64,000 bases of DNA from CAZLMG01 sp964560765 (GTDB lineage: Bacteria; Bdellovibrionota_B; Oligoflexia; Oligoflexales; CAZLMG01), in contig CAZLMG010000006.1 of assembly GCA_964560765.1 (NCBI GenBank), forward strand, positions 1 through 64,000, in the 5' to 3' direction. The notes beneath the pieces are model-generated. The model worked only from the letters and a program-made list of their open reading frames with translations. It had not been told where the DNA came from and made no database searches. The position numbers and the translations under genes are program-made. Every line of letters begins with the position of its first letter. Positions within the stretch are counted from its first letter, which is position 1. This document shows positions 33,111 through 41,401 of this stretch, piece after piece.

Positions 33111-33980
33111 TTAATGCAATTCCAAACTCAAAAAATCCTGACGCGTCAACGGCGCACAGAGTCCGTGCGCGCTACCGACGGCATAGAGTTGCTCCATAGC
33201 CGCCACCGTATCATCGGCGAAGGCGAGGCTATTATGATTCACATACATCTCAATGTACCGGTTGCCTTGTTCTAAGTCGTCCAGGCCGGCAGCAGCGCTG
33301 GCACTGGCGGCGCGCAACGTTGTCTGCCGGTGCTCAAGGCCGTACTCGATACTGCTGCGATACAAGCGATTGACCTGTGACATCAGTGTCGGGCCCAGTC
33401 GCCGATGGACGGCGTTGGCACCTAGCGGCAGGGGCAAACTGAACTTATCAAACCAAAGGCTGCCAAGATCGGCAATCTTGCGCATGCCAGAAGGGGAAGC
33501 ATCCAATTGTAATTCGTGGATGAGAATTCCGGCTGCTGCTGAGCCCGATTTGACGGCCGCCGGTATCTCCAGGAAGTAGGTTGGTTTGGCGTGGAACGCG
33601 GGAAGTACAGCGCGTGCGGCAAAGTGTGCCGTTGTTTGCAAGCCCGGCACTGCAATGACTTTGTCTGCCAAATCGCCGATCGATTGCAGCGGACTGTCAG
33701 CAGCGACGACAATAGCCGGACCAAAGGCGTCACCGACGCTGGCGCCGACTGGCATAAGTGCGTACTCTTCCACCAGGTCGGGGAATGCAGCCACGGAAAT
33801 TGCGGTGATGTCGAATTCCCCACGGCGAGCTCGCTCATTGAGTTCCTGAATGTCGGCGCGTATGAACTCAAATTGCAGACCCTCAGTGTCAATCAGTCCC
33901 TCCTTCAGCGCATGTACCATGAAGGCGTCATCCGTATCCGGACTGTAGGCGAGGGTAAGTTTATGAGGTGCGGAATTCAC
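33111..33980 (-). CDS. mqnD: MqnD, 1,4-dihydroxy-6-naphthoate synthase
   Basis: 289 residues. The MqnD pattern is clear: LAYSPDTDDAFMVHAL, EFDITAISVAAFPDLVEEYALMPVGASVGDAFGP, IAVPGLQTTAHFA, GILIHELQL and SLPLPLGANAV. The periplasmic-binding-like fold cleaves cyclic de-hypoxanthine futalosine to dihydroxynaphthoate. The start is GTG 33980, overlapping the mevalonate kinase stop (GTGA), so the isoprenoid and futalosine genes are physically coupled. MqnA, MqnB and MqnC are not in the window. Confidence 0.92.
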   Translation of the reverse strand: MNSAPHKLTLAYSPDTDDAFMVHALKEGLIDTEGLQFEFIRADIQELNERARRGEFDITAISVAAFPDLVEEYALMPVGASVGDAFGPAIVVAADSPLQSIGDLADKVIAVPGLQTTAHFAARAVLPAFHAKPTYFLEIPAAVKSGSAAAGILIHELQLDASPSGMRKIADLGSLWFDKFSLPLPLGANAVHRRLGPTLMSQVNRLYRSSIEYGLEHRQTTLRAASASAAAGLDDLEQGNRYIEMYVNHNSLAFADDTVAAMEQLYAVGSAHGLCAPLTRQDFLSLELH

Positions 33981-34984
33981 AGATACACCTCGTGGATTCG
34001 AGAGTCGCCGAACAACCCTCGCATGTGGCGGAGCTGCTCTGCGGCGCAGGCTGGGTCAAGTAGAGTTAGTAGCATGCCACCACCGCCAGCACCCGTAGGC
34101 TTCACGGCTAAGGCACCTACTTGTCGGATCTTTATCATCATGGTCGTGAGGGCTTCGGGCACCACTCCCGCCTGCGTCAGCAACTCAGCAGCCTCATTCA
34201 TCGCGGGTTGCATCAGTGCTATGTGCCCGTCACGCAAGGCATCGGCGACCTGCGCCGCGAGCCGATCGAATGTCGCGATTCGCTCGGCGGCATGCGGGCC
34301 AGAGAAAAATGGCTGTGCCCGTGCAATCATGTCGGAAGTTGATGCGCGCAGTTGACTATCGATCAAAGCAAACGGCCAACGCCCTTCGCTGCCGACGGCT
34401 TGCTTCAATCGAGCAACAGTCAATGGAGTGGGCATGGTCCCACGGCGAAAGATGACGGGCTGTTCGAAGGCAACCACCGTGGTGTCGAGTCCCGATGGGT
34501 TGCCGTGGAATGTGCGTTCAAGTTGGGTGGCCAAAGCAGCCAGATCGGCGGTGCTGCGCATGTTGCCACTGAGATCGGTTAACGCCCGTAAAAGTGCGAC
34601 GCACAAACTCGCGGACGAGCCCAAGCCAGCACCGATGGGGACGAGAGACGTCCCCTGAATCTGCAGGTTCTGCCTTGGCATCTGCAGCAGATCCATCGCC
34701 TCACGAACGACGCGGATAATTTTTTCCGGTGCCGGGGTGCCCCCCAGATGCATGCGTATTTCGGCCTGATCACCCGCTGTTGGGGTCGAATCCACTTGCA
34801 TGGAAAGGTGTAGGTTTGGCAGGGGAATGGCGACCGCGCGCGCACCGTAGACTACGGCATGTTCACCGACCAAAATCGCTTTGCCACACGCCATGGAACC
34901 GGTGTGCGATGCTTTGGGCTGACTATCAGGTCGAACTGCTTTAGGTTCGTGAGCTTTTGCTAGTTTAACGACTGAATTGAGCAT
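33977..34984 (-). CDS. mvk: Mevalonate kinase (GHMP family)
   Basis: 335 residues. GHMP motifs: GKAILVGEHAVVYGARAVAIPL (motif 1), PIGAGLGSSASLCVALLRAL (ATP loop), HGNPSGLDTTV (the catalytic Asp), and the C-terminal KPTGAGGGGMLLTL. It phosphorylates mevalonate at C5. The start ATG 34984 lies inside the decarboxylase gene (20-base overlap). A later ATG at 34894 (MACGKAILV) is possible, but neither has a strong ribosome site. The first 25 residues (HEPKAVRPDSQPKASH) are not conserved-looking. Confidence 0.92.
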   Translation of the reverse strand: MLNSVVKLAKAHEPKAVRPDSQPKASHTGSMACGKAILVGEHAVVYGARAVAIPLPNLHLSMQVDSTPTAGDQAEIRMHLGGTPAPEKIIRVVREAMDLLQMPRQNLQIQGTSLVPIGAGLGSSASLCVALLRALTDLSGNMRSTADLAALATQLERTFHGNPSGLDTTVVAFEQPVIFRRGTMPTPLTVARLKQAVGSEGRWPFALIDSQLRASTSDMIARAQPFFSGPHAAERIATFDRLAAQVADALRDGHIALMQPAMNEAAELLTQAGVVPEALTTMMIKIRQVGALAVKPTGAGGGGMLLTLLDPACAAEQLRHMRGLFGDSRIHEVYL

Positions 34985-36032
34985 GATCGTTGCTCGACTC
35001 CTGCGCCAAGTTGTTTTCAGTTTCGCTGGCTACGAGTTGGGGGCCGGGCCCAACTTCATCGCGCAATACGGCAAACTCTGGAAAGCGACTCTTGAGGTCG
35101 CTGTGCACTTGCTCCGCGACTTCGCTTTCACAAATCAAATGCACAGTCGGTCCGGCATCCAAGGTGAAAAACACGGGGACATCGTTCTTGTGCCGGTACT
35201 GACGAACCCATTGCAAAATCGCAAACGTATTCTCGTGTAAGTAATGCAATGCGGGTTGCGAAGTCATCATTACCGCATGCATGTCGAGTGCTTCGTCTTC
35301 CATGGCGCGACCAAGGAGGCTGATATCGCGCTGCTTGAGGGCTCGCTTGATGCTCTTGATGCGCTCGGGAATTCCCGCCAAGCGCGTACCAAACAACGGG
35401 CTGGTCCACGCGGCCGAATGCCCTTCGGTCGAGGTCACAGCCTTTTCACCGGGCGCGGCGATAATGATGAGGTCGCACAAGCGCCAGTGGGCGGCATCGT
35501 AAACCGAACGTACGAGTTGGCGTTCAGGGCGTTTGCCTTTTCGCCAAACCACGTAACCACCGAAGAGGCTGCGACAGGCGCTACCGGATCCCATGCGCGC
35601 GAAGTTTGCTAATAGCTCGGGAGAAAAGCTCTCGTTGATGAGTTCGCCCAAGGACTCGGTGTGGGTCCAGGCGGCGAGCGAGGAAAGCGTCAGTGCCGCA
35701 AAGCCACTAGCGCTGCTGGCAATGCCGCACCCTGCGGGAAACGTATTTTGCGTCTGAATGCGGAGCTTTTCGGTAAACCCACCGTGCTGGGCCAGGCGGT
35801 CCAGGTGACGAAAAATTCGATTGCCGATGCGCTGGTCGCGGCCAATGGCCAGCCCTTCAAAGGTGACCAAATGGTCTTCAGCATCGATGATTTGGGCGCT
35901 GGTGCGGCTAACGGCATGCCGCAACGTCATGGACAACGAATCATTTGCGGGCCATTGGCTGTCGGCGTCGGCCTTGCCCCAATACTTGACGAAGGCGATA
36001 TTGCTGGGAGCAGTTGCTGTGAACGCCTTCAT
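34965..36032 (-). CDS. mvd: Diphosphomevalonate decarboxylase
   Basis: 355 residues from ATG 36032, which overlaps the upstream kinase stop as ATGA. The ORF extends to 36089 but only as overlap. Motifs: TATAPSNIAFVKYWGKAD, NDSLSMTL, AGCGIASSASGFAALTLS, the catalytic region ARMGSGSACRSLFGGYVVW with Arg, and FFTLDAGPTVHLI with the essential Asp. It decarboxylates mevalonate 5-diphosphate to IPP with ATP. The 3' end overlaps mvk by 20 bases. The S-G-S-A-C-R-S motif is the usual decarboxylase form rather than that of a phosphomevalonate decarboxylase. Confidence 0.93.
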   Translation of the reverse strand: MKAFTATAPSNIAFVKYWGKADADSQWPANDSLSMTLRHAVSRTSAQIIDAEDHLVTFEGLAIGRDQRIGNRIFRHLDRLAQHGGFTEKLRIQTQNTFPAGCGIASSASGFAALTLSSLAAWTHTESLGELINESFSPELLANFARMGSGSACRSLFGGYVVWRKGKRPERQLVRSVYDAAHWRLCDLIIIAAPGEKAVTSTEGHSAAWTSPLFGTRLAGIPERIKSIKRALKQRDISLLGRAMEDEALDMHAVMMTSQPALHYLHENTFAILQWVRQYRHKNDVPVFFTLDAGPTVHLICESEVAEQVHSDLKSRFPEFAVLRDEVGPGPQLVASETENNLAQESSNDHAQFSR

Positions 36033-37024
36033 GAGTTGACCTCTATCGACCAGGAATTTGTCGAGAGCACGTTGGTCAGAGCTGTCCATCCTGTGTTATG
36101 CAGCAGCTCGCGAGCCGATTCTGTTACTTCCTGAGCACCAAACAGCAATAGCGCGTCTTCGCCGCCAGCTCCGGTTGTTTTACAGCCCCAAGTTCGGTCG
36201 CAACCCGGAAGCTTCTGCATTTGCCGAAGTAGTTCAGGAAAGGCCGGCGTTCGCCGTGCCAGTTGATTTGCCGAACGATTGGCTTCAAGCAACGCATGCC
36301 AAGCTACATCGTCCGCCGGTGTCTGTAAAAACTGCAGAAACGTACGAACCATGGTGCGACCGGACGCTAACCAATGCGTCCACAGATTCTCTCTGTCGAA
36401 AGTTGCCATGGTATCGCGCACGGTGGCACGCGTATCGGCACCTCTGCCGCCGACAAACACTTGCAGCATCGATGGAAGTTTGTCATGCAAGTCGGGGATC
36501 ACGCGCGCTTCGCTGGGCCAGAGATCGTGCTGCCCATCGTGGCGAAACAACGTCAATCCGCCGAGAGTCTGGGTCGCCACGTCGTAGCCGCTGGCAAAGC
36601 CTTGATGCTGTTTCTGCAGCTCCCAGGCGTGGCGAGCGATGGTCATGGGCGACTCGTCGCGGCCACTCAATTGCGCGGCACCGGCGAAAGCCGCAATCGC
36701 CAGGGCCGATGATGAGCCAAAGCCGTAACTCGAGGGATAGCCACGGGTGATAGAAATCTCCATCCCCTGCACGCCATAGAGTTTGCAGGCTTGCGCCGCA
36801 GTCTTCAACAGAAACTCATGGGAATGCAACGCCTCGGACAGATCCGCAACCTGTGGTTCCCGCCAAGCAAAAGAGCATGCCCTAATCTCAGAATTTGCAG
36901 TTGGAGAGATAACAACTTCCATGCTGGTCGACGTCGTATGGGCCAGTGCCGGTGCGCCGTGCAACACAGCGTACTCGCCTGCAATCATTATCTTGCCGGG
37001 CACGGTAACTTGGATGCTGGTCAT
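36029..37024 (-). CDS. Phosphomevalonate kinase (ERG8-type GHMP kinase)
   Basis: 331 residues. It starts with the GHMP motif GKIMIAGEYAVLHGAPALAH, carries the phosphate loop YGFGSSSALAIAAFAG, and ends its core with KTTGAGGEDALLLFG. The GYDVATQTLGGLTLF segment is seen in phosphomevalonate kinases. With mevalonate kinase and decarboxylase present in the same operon this fills the remaining step, mevalonate 5-phosphate to the diphosphate. ATG 37024 overlaps the HMG-CoA reductase stop by four bases. Confidence 0.88.
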   Translation of the reverse strand: MTSIQVTVPGKIMIAGEYAVLHGAPALAHTTSTSMEVVISPTANSEIRACSFAWREPQVADLSEALHSHEFLLKTAAQACKLYGVQGMEISITRGYPSSYGFGSSSALAIAAFAGAAQLSGRDESPMTIARHAWELQKQHQGFASGYDVATQTLGGLTLFRHDGQHDLWPSEARVIPDLHDKLPSMLQVFVGGRGADTRATVRDTMATFDRENLWTHWLASGRTMVRTFLQFLQTPADDVAWHALLEANRSANQLARRTPAFPELLRQMQKLPGCDRTWGCKTTGAGGEDALLLFGAQEVTESARELLHNTGWTALTNVLSTNSWSIEVNS

Positions 37025-38253
37025 GAGCGCGACGCCCCCTGCCGATGCAGCATTTCCAGATTCCGTTGGTGTAAGCTCATGTGCCCGCGCTGGATTCCCT
37101 CCGACGCCAATGCGCGCAAGGCCGATAGGTTTTGCGCCAAACCAACGGCGCAGACAATCTCAGCAAGTTCTTGTGCGCTCGGCGAGCCCAGCAGACGGAG
37201 AGCCGACTGGGCGGTGGGATGCAATTTGGTAACGCCGCCGACAGTGCCCACTGCCATCGGTAACTCAAGTTCTCCGCAGAGATAGCCGTTTTGGTCTCGC
37301 TGCCAACGCGTTAGCGGTCGGTACCTACCATCGCGACAGGCGTAAGCATGTGCCCCCGCTTCGATGGCCCGCCAGTCATTGCCCGTGGCAATGAGAACCG
37401 GATCGATGCCGTTCATGATGCCTTTATTGTGTGTCGTCGCCCGATAGACATCGTGATCGGCGAATTGAAATGCTTTTACAATCCGGTCGACGACCTGCAC
37501 GCCAGATAGTTCCGCGCTATCAAAACTAGTTGGCGAGATGCGGCAGCTGGCCTTGGCCAAGCGCTTATCGGTAAGATTGGTTAGGATGCGGAGGCCGATT
37601 TCACAAGGAAACAATTCCGGCATCAGCGCCGAAATGCGTTCGCACATCGTATTGACAATGTTGGCGCCCATGGCGTCACGCGTGTCGACGTCCACGTGCA
37701 GGACCAGAGTCTGAATTGCTGGAATCCAGCGCCAAGTCAAATCCTTGGCGCCGCCGCCGCGTTGCCGCAATCGCTCTTGACCTCGGTTCGCATAGTCGAT
37801 CAGCATCTGCTTATTTTCTTGAAGAATGATCTCAATCTGGGCTTGTTGGCGGAAGTCGGGGAACAGTTGCACCTGACCCGTCATAATCGGATCTGTGCTG
37901 CTCGTCTGAAAACCGCCTCCCGAGCGGGCGAGCTTCGCCCCGTGGCTTGCCGCTGCCAAAACGCTCGTTTCCTCGACGGCCATCGGTACCAAGATCTCCC
38001 GACCGTTGATTTTGAAGTTTGTGGCAATGCCTAGCGGCAGACTGAACGTGCCAATGGCGTTTTCGATAAACACATCGACCATGGCCGGGTTCAGCGCGCC
38101 AAAGTTAGCAAGTTCTTGCAGCTCCTGATCTGTCAGGCCGGCAAAGTGCTTGGCGATGCGGCCTCGCTCTCCAATCGGCAGTTCATAAAACCCTGGTAAG
38201 CGCGATGAAGGTACGATCCCTTCCCGCGATTTAGTGTTGTCTGCGTCGTCCAT
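37021..38253 (-). CDS. Hydroxymethylglutaryl-CoA reductase, class II
   Basis: 410 residues from ATG 38253, preceded by GGAGGAG inside the fni gene (23-base overlap). The catalytic residues sit in their usual blocks: ENAIGTFSLPLGIA (Glu), THNKGIMNG (Lys), DAMGANIVNTMCE (Asp), and the C-terminal GHMSLHQRN with the catalytic His. GTVGGVTKLHP is the dinucleotide-pocket segment. Length and the lack of a membrane anchor match the class II soluble bacterial enzymes. In this operon it should work in the biosynthetic direction (HMG-CoA to mevalonate). HMG-CoA synthase is not in the window. Confidence 0.94.
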   Translation of the reverse strand: MDDADNTKSREGIVPSSRLPGFYELPIGERGRIAKHFAGLTDQELQELANFGALNPAMVDVFIENAIGTFSLPLGIATNFKINGREILVPMAVEETSVLAAASHGAKLARSGGGFQTSSTDPIMTGQVQLFPDFRQQAQIEIILQENKQMLIDYANRGQERLRQRGGGAKDLTWRWIPAIQTLVLHVDVDTRDAMGANIVNTMCERISALMPELFPCEIGLRILTNLTDKRLAKASCRISPTSFDSAELSGVQVVDRIVKAFQFADHDVYRATTHNKGIMNGIDPVLIATGNDWRAIEAGAHAYACRDGRYRPLTRWQRDQNGYLCGELELPMAVGTVGGVTKLHPTAQSALRLLGSPSAQELAEIVCAVGLAQNLSALRALASEGIQRGHMSLHQRNLEMLHRQGASRS

Positions 38254-39610
38254 GGTCGCTCCTCCGCTCCTGCATCCACTCCCGCAATTCATCTGCAGCT
38301 GGTTTGCCCATCGATAAATGTCCAGCAAGGTCCGCTAGGGTGCGGCTGCCAGTTGCCACCATGGCGATGCGCAAACCTTGGTGCATCTCCTCATAAACGT
38401 TCTGAACTTCCGCCTCACCCAGCAGGGCAGCGCGAAAGAAGGGCAGTCCGATGCCTACCATGGTGGCGCCCAAGGCTGCAGCTTTGGCGACCTGTAAGCC
38501 ATTGCGAATGCCACCCGTGGCGATGACCTCGCAATCTGGGTGTCGACGCCGAATTCCGGCGAGGGCGTGTGCCGTCGGAATACCCCAGTTGCGAAAGGCG
38601 TCGGCCACGCCGCGAGTCACCGGCGAACTACTGCGCAAACCCTCGATGTAACTCCACGAGGTGCCGCCTTTCCCGCCGACGTCCAAGGCGCTGACGCCAC
38701 GATCGAGCAGGGCTTGTGCGGTTTGGTGGTCAAGGCCGCCACCGACTTCTTTGACAATGAGGGGCACGGACAGGTTCTGAGCCATTTCGCCGATGCGATC
38801 GATGAGCCCGGCAAAGTTTCTGTCGCCCTCCACTTGCACGAGTTCCTGAACGATGTTGATATGAATCGCCAAGGCGTCGGCCTTAATCATGTCGACGGCT
38901 CGCTGTGCCATCGCCACCACATCTCGACCGCTCAACTGGGCGACTCCTAGATTACCGATCAAAAACACGTCTGGCTGATGCCGCTTCACATCAAAGACGC
39001 GCTCAAGGTGCGGCGACTCGAGAGCCACGCGTTGGGATCCGACTCCCATGGGAATCCGGTTGCGAGCAGCCACCGCAGCCAATCGCCGGTTGATCTCCTC
39101 ACCTCGCTCCACACCACCCGTCATGCCGGTGATCAGTATGGGAGCAGCAAAGGTCTTGCCGAGGAATACGCGCTCCGTTTGGGCGTCGTCCCAGTTCATC
39201 TCTGGTAAGGCCGTGGGGAGAAAGTGCAGCTCATTAAATCCATTGTCGCGGTCGGAGGCCTCCACGTCCAGGTTCTGACAGATGGAGATGTGCTGGTCCT
39301 TGCGGATCTTGGCAATCGCGTCATGATAGGCGTGAATGTCGGCCGCCGACTCGGGGACGATGCGGAAACTGTTTTGATCTGTTGGTGTGAGGAGGCTCAC
39401 TTCACCGACGAAGCTACAGGTGCTGCTGCCATTGAGAGCCATTTCCACTGTTGTGCGCCCAGTGCGCAGTTCCGGGGAGTGTGGAAAGGAAACCAAGAGT
39501 TCGTGCTGATTGCCGTGATGGGCGAAGCCCGAGCCAAAGTGCTCGGTAACGAGAGGGAGCGGCGGCCGCAATTCAAAATATCTCTGGCCCGTTTCCGGAA
39601 GTTTATCCAT
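38231..39610 (-). CDS. fni: Type 2 isopentenyl-diphosphate isomerase with N-terminal extension
   Basis: 459 residues against about 350 for the family. The catalytic barrel starts near residue 103 with KIRKDQHISIC and shows ITGMTGG, GVGSQRVALE, NLGVAQL, HINIVQELVQVEGDRNF, GGLDHQTAQALLDRGVSALDVGGKGGTSW and ATGGIRNGLQVAKA. It isomerises IPP and DMAPP using reduced FMN. The first 100 residues (PLPLVTEHFGSGFAHHG, TTVEMALNGSSTCSFVGEVSLLTP) do not belong to the standard enzyme. The ATG at 39610 has no clear ribosome site, so a later start remains possible. It is the first gene of the operon. Confidence 0.9.
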   Translation of the reverse strand: MDKLPETGQRYFELRPPLPLVTEHFGSGFAHHGNQHELLVSFPHSPELRTGRTTVEMALNGSSTCSFVGEVSLLTPTDQNSFRIVPESAADIHAYHDAIAKIRKDQHISICQNLDVEASDRDNGFNELHFLPTALPEMNWDDAQTERVFLGKTFAAPILITGMTGGVERGEEINRRLAAVAARNRIPMGVGSQRVALESPHLERVFDVKRHQPDVFLIGNLGVAQLSGRDVVAMAQRAVDMIKADALAIHINIVQELVQVEGDRNFAGLIDRIGEMAQNLSVPLIVKEVGGGLDHQTAQALLDRGVSALDVGGKGGTSWSYIEGLRSSSPVTRGVADAFRNWGIPTAHALAGIRRRHPDCEVIATGGIRNGLQVAKAAALGATMVGIGLPFFRAALLGEAEVQNVYEEMHQGLRIAMVATGSRTLADLAGHLSMGKPAADELREWMQERRSDHGRRRQH

Positions 39611-39728
39611 GCCCGCCGCGCATCAAGCCGCCGAATGTAAAAAGGCTCGGAAGCATTGAAAATTAAAGGTAATATATTCCTACTCGTAAACGGCATTAAT
39701 CTAGTGTGAGGGGGTAGCCGAGTCAACC

Positions 39729-40523
39729 ATGATTTCCTTAGAATCCATAGCAAAAAGCTTTGAAGATTTGGAAATCCTGCGTGATATCTCGTTCTCCATT
39801 GCCAAGGGCGAACGGGCAAGTCTCATTGGTCCGGGTGGCTGCGGTAAGTCTACGATTTTAAAGATCATTCTCGGCCTTTTGCGGCCAGACGCCGGCAGCG
39901 TGACGCTGTTCGGAACGGACATGGCAAATGCCTCAGAGAACGCCAAGCAGCTGCTTCTTCGTCGCGTTGGGATGGCCTTTCAGCAAGGGGCCTTGTTTGA
40001 CGACATGACCATCCGGGAAAACTTGTTTTTTGCCATGGAAAACATGACGGACTTGACCGCCAGCGCCATGTTGGAACGGGCGCAAAAGTTGCTGGCAGGG
40101 GTGAAGTTGGTTAGAACTCTAAGCATGTACCCCTACGAGTTGAGTGGCGGGATGCAGCGTCGTGTGGGCATTGTTCGAGCCCTTTCCACCGAGCCCGAGG
40201 TCGCCATTTTTGACGAGCCAACGTCGGGGCTCGACCCAGTCACTTCTACGATTATCCTAAACATGATCGGTGAACTTCAGGCCGGGCGCGAGGATGTGAC
40301 TTCGCTGGTGGCGACTTCCTCCGTCGAGGTTGCGATCCGCTTTGCCAAACGCATCATCGTCGTCAATGAGGGCTGCGTTGTCGCTGATGGTGACTGGCGG
40401 GAACTCTTGCTGAACGGACCGGAATGGGTGCGGCATTTTCTGGGTGTGCGACTGATTGGACTGGACCGTGAATACGCGGATCAGTTGGCCCTTCCCGCCG
40501 AATTTATTGCGGCTCACTGGTAG
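39729..40523 (+). CDS. ABC transporter ATPase, MlaF-like, with altered H-loop
   Basis: 264 residues. Walker A GPGGCGKST, Q-loop FQQGALFDDMTIREN (typical of MlaF lipid-transport ATPases), signature LSGGMQRRV and Walker B VAIFDEPTSGLD are all intact. The H-loop His expected after the next strand (usually T/S-H-D) is replaced: LVATSSVEVAIRFAKRI. The C-terminus carries a short extension (REYADQLALPAEFIAAHW). No permease, MCE or substrate-binding gene follows. Instead LpxL and HAD genes do, 23 bases on. Its role in lipid transport is an inference from similarity. GAGGGGG lies rather far (14 bases) from the ATG. Confidence 0.85.
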   Translation: MISLESIAKSFEDLEILRDISFSIAKGERASLIGPGGCGKSTILKIILGLLRPDAGSVTLFGTDMANASENAKQLLLRRVGMAFQQGALFDDMTIRENLFFAMENMTDLTASAMLERAQKLLAGVKLVRTLSMYPYELSGGMQRRVGIVRALSTEPEVAIFDEPTSGLDPVTSTIILNMIGELQAGREDVTSLVATSSVEVAIRFAKRIIVVNEGCVVADGDWRELLLNGPEWVRHFLGVRLIGLDREYADQLALPAEFIAAHW

Positions 40524-40546
40524 TAGGCGCCAGGAGAGCCTTTGCG

Positions 40547-41401
40547 ATGATGTACTGGATTTTGCGGATAACGGGTTGGTGTCTCAGTCAGTGCCCGGCA
40601 TCGGCCCTGAGGGGCTTGGCGAAGGCATTGGCGATCGTTGGTTTCGACGTGTTGCGCTTGCGGCGAGGCTTGGTGTTGACAAATTTGCGGCGGGTTTTTG
40701 CCGACCAGCTGAGTGCGGCAGAACAACGACAGTTGGCTCGCGACTGCTATTTTCAAACGATTCTGACAGCGATGGAGGTCTTGCGAACTCAGCAGTACGA
40801 CCCGGTCATTGGCCTGGAATTCGCGGGGAGAGAGCATGTCGATGCCGCACTCGCCGCCGGTAAGGGAGCCGTATTGTTAGTGGCGCACTTGGGTAATTGG
40901 GAGATTTTTGGCGCGGCCATGTCGCGTTTGATTTGCCCAACCCATGTTTTGGTCAAGCCCATCGCCACGCCCGGTGTACAGCGGTACATCGAAGAACGTC
41001 GCCGTCTCAATGGCATGCTTACGATCACTCGGCAGCGTCCTGGCGATGGGCTGCGGGCCGTGATTCGGGTGTTGCGCGCCAATCAACTGGTGGGGTTTAT
41101 CCTTGATCAATCCCGGCCTGGTGAGCCAAAACTGCCATTTTTTAACCAGTTAGCAAAGACTAACACCAGCTTGGCGGCGATTTGGCAGCGTTATCCAGTG
41201 CCGGTCATTCCCGCCTATATTGAACGCTTAGGGATGGGGCGACATCGCATTCATCTGCTGCCGCCGTTGGACTTAGGCGCACCTTCGGGAGCCGATGGGG
41301 AAATCTTGCTGTTGACGGGTTGCTTTAACCAGGCGATTGAAGGCATGGTTCGCGCCTGCCCAGCGCAATACTTTTGGCTGCATGATAGGTGGAAGGCATG
41401 A
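40547..41401 (+). CDS. Second LpxL/HtrB-type acyltransferase
   Basis: 284 residues, clearly paralogous to the gene at 13496. Both share LRRGLVLTNLRRVF/LILENLQRAF, the catalytic HLGNWE (H-x4-E), and the block VGFILDQSRPGEPKLPFFNQLAKTNTS. The C-terminus CPAQYFWLHDRWKA matches CPEQYLWMHNRWK. It should acylate lipid A precursors at the inner membrane. GGAGAG precedes the ATG pair at 40547. It sits between the ABC ATPase and the HAD hydrolase and overlaps the latter's start (ATGA), suggesting one envelope-lipid operon. Confidence 0.93.
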   Translation: MMYWILRITGWCLSQCPASALRGLAKALAIVGFDVLRLRRGLVLTNLRRVFADQLSAAEQRQLARDCYFQTILTAMEVLRTQQYDPVIGLEFAGREHVDAALAAGKGAVLLVAHLGNWEIFGAAMSRLICPTHVLVKPIATPGVQRYIEERRRLNGMLTITRQRPGDGLRAVIRVLRANQLVGFILDQSRPGEPKLPFFNQLAKTNTSLAAIWQRYPVPVIPAYIERLGMGRHRIHLLPPLDLGAPSGADGEILLLTGCFNQAIEGMVRACPAQYFWLHDRWKA

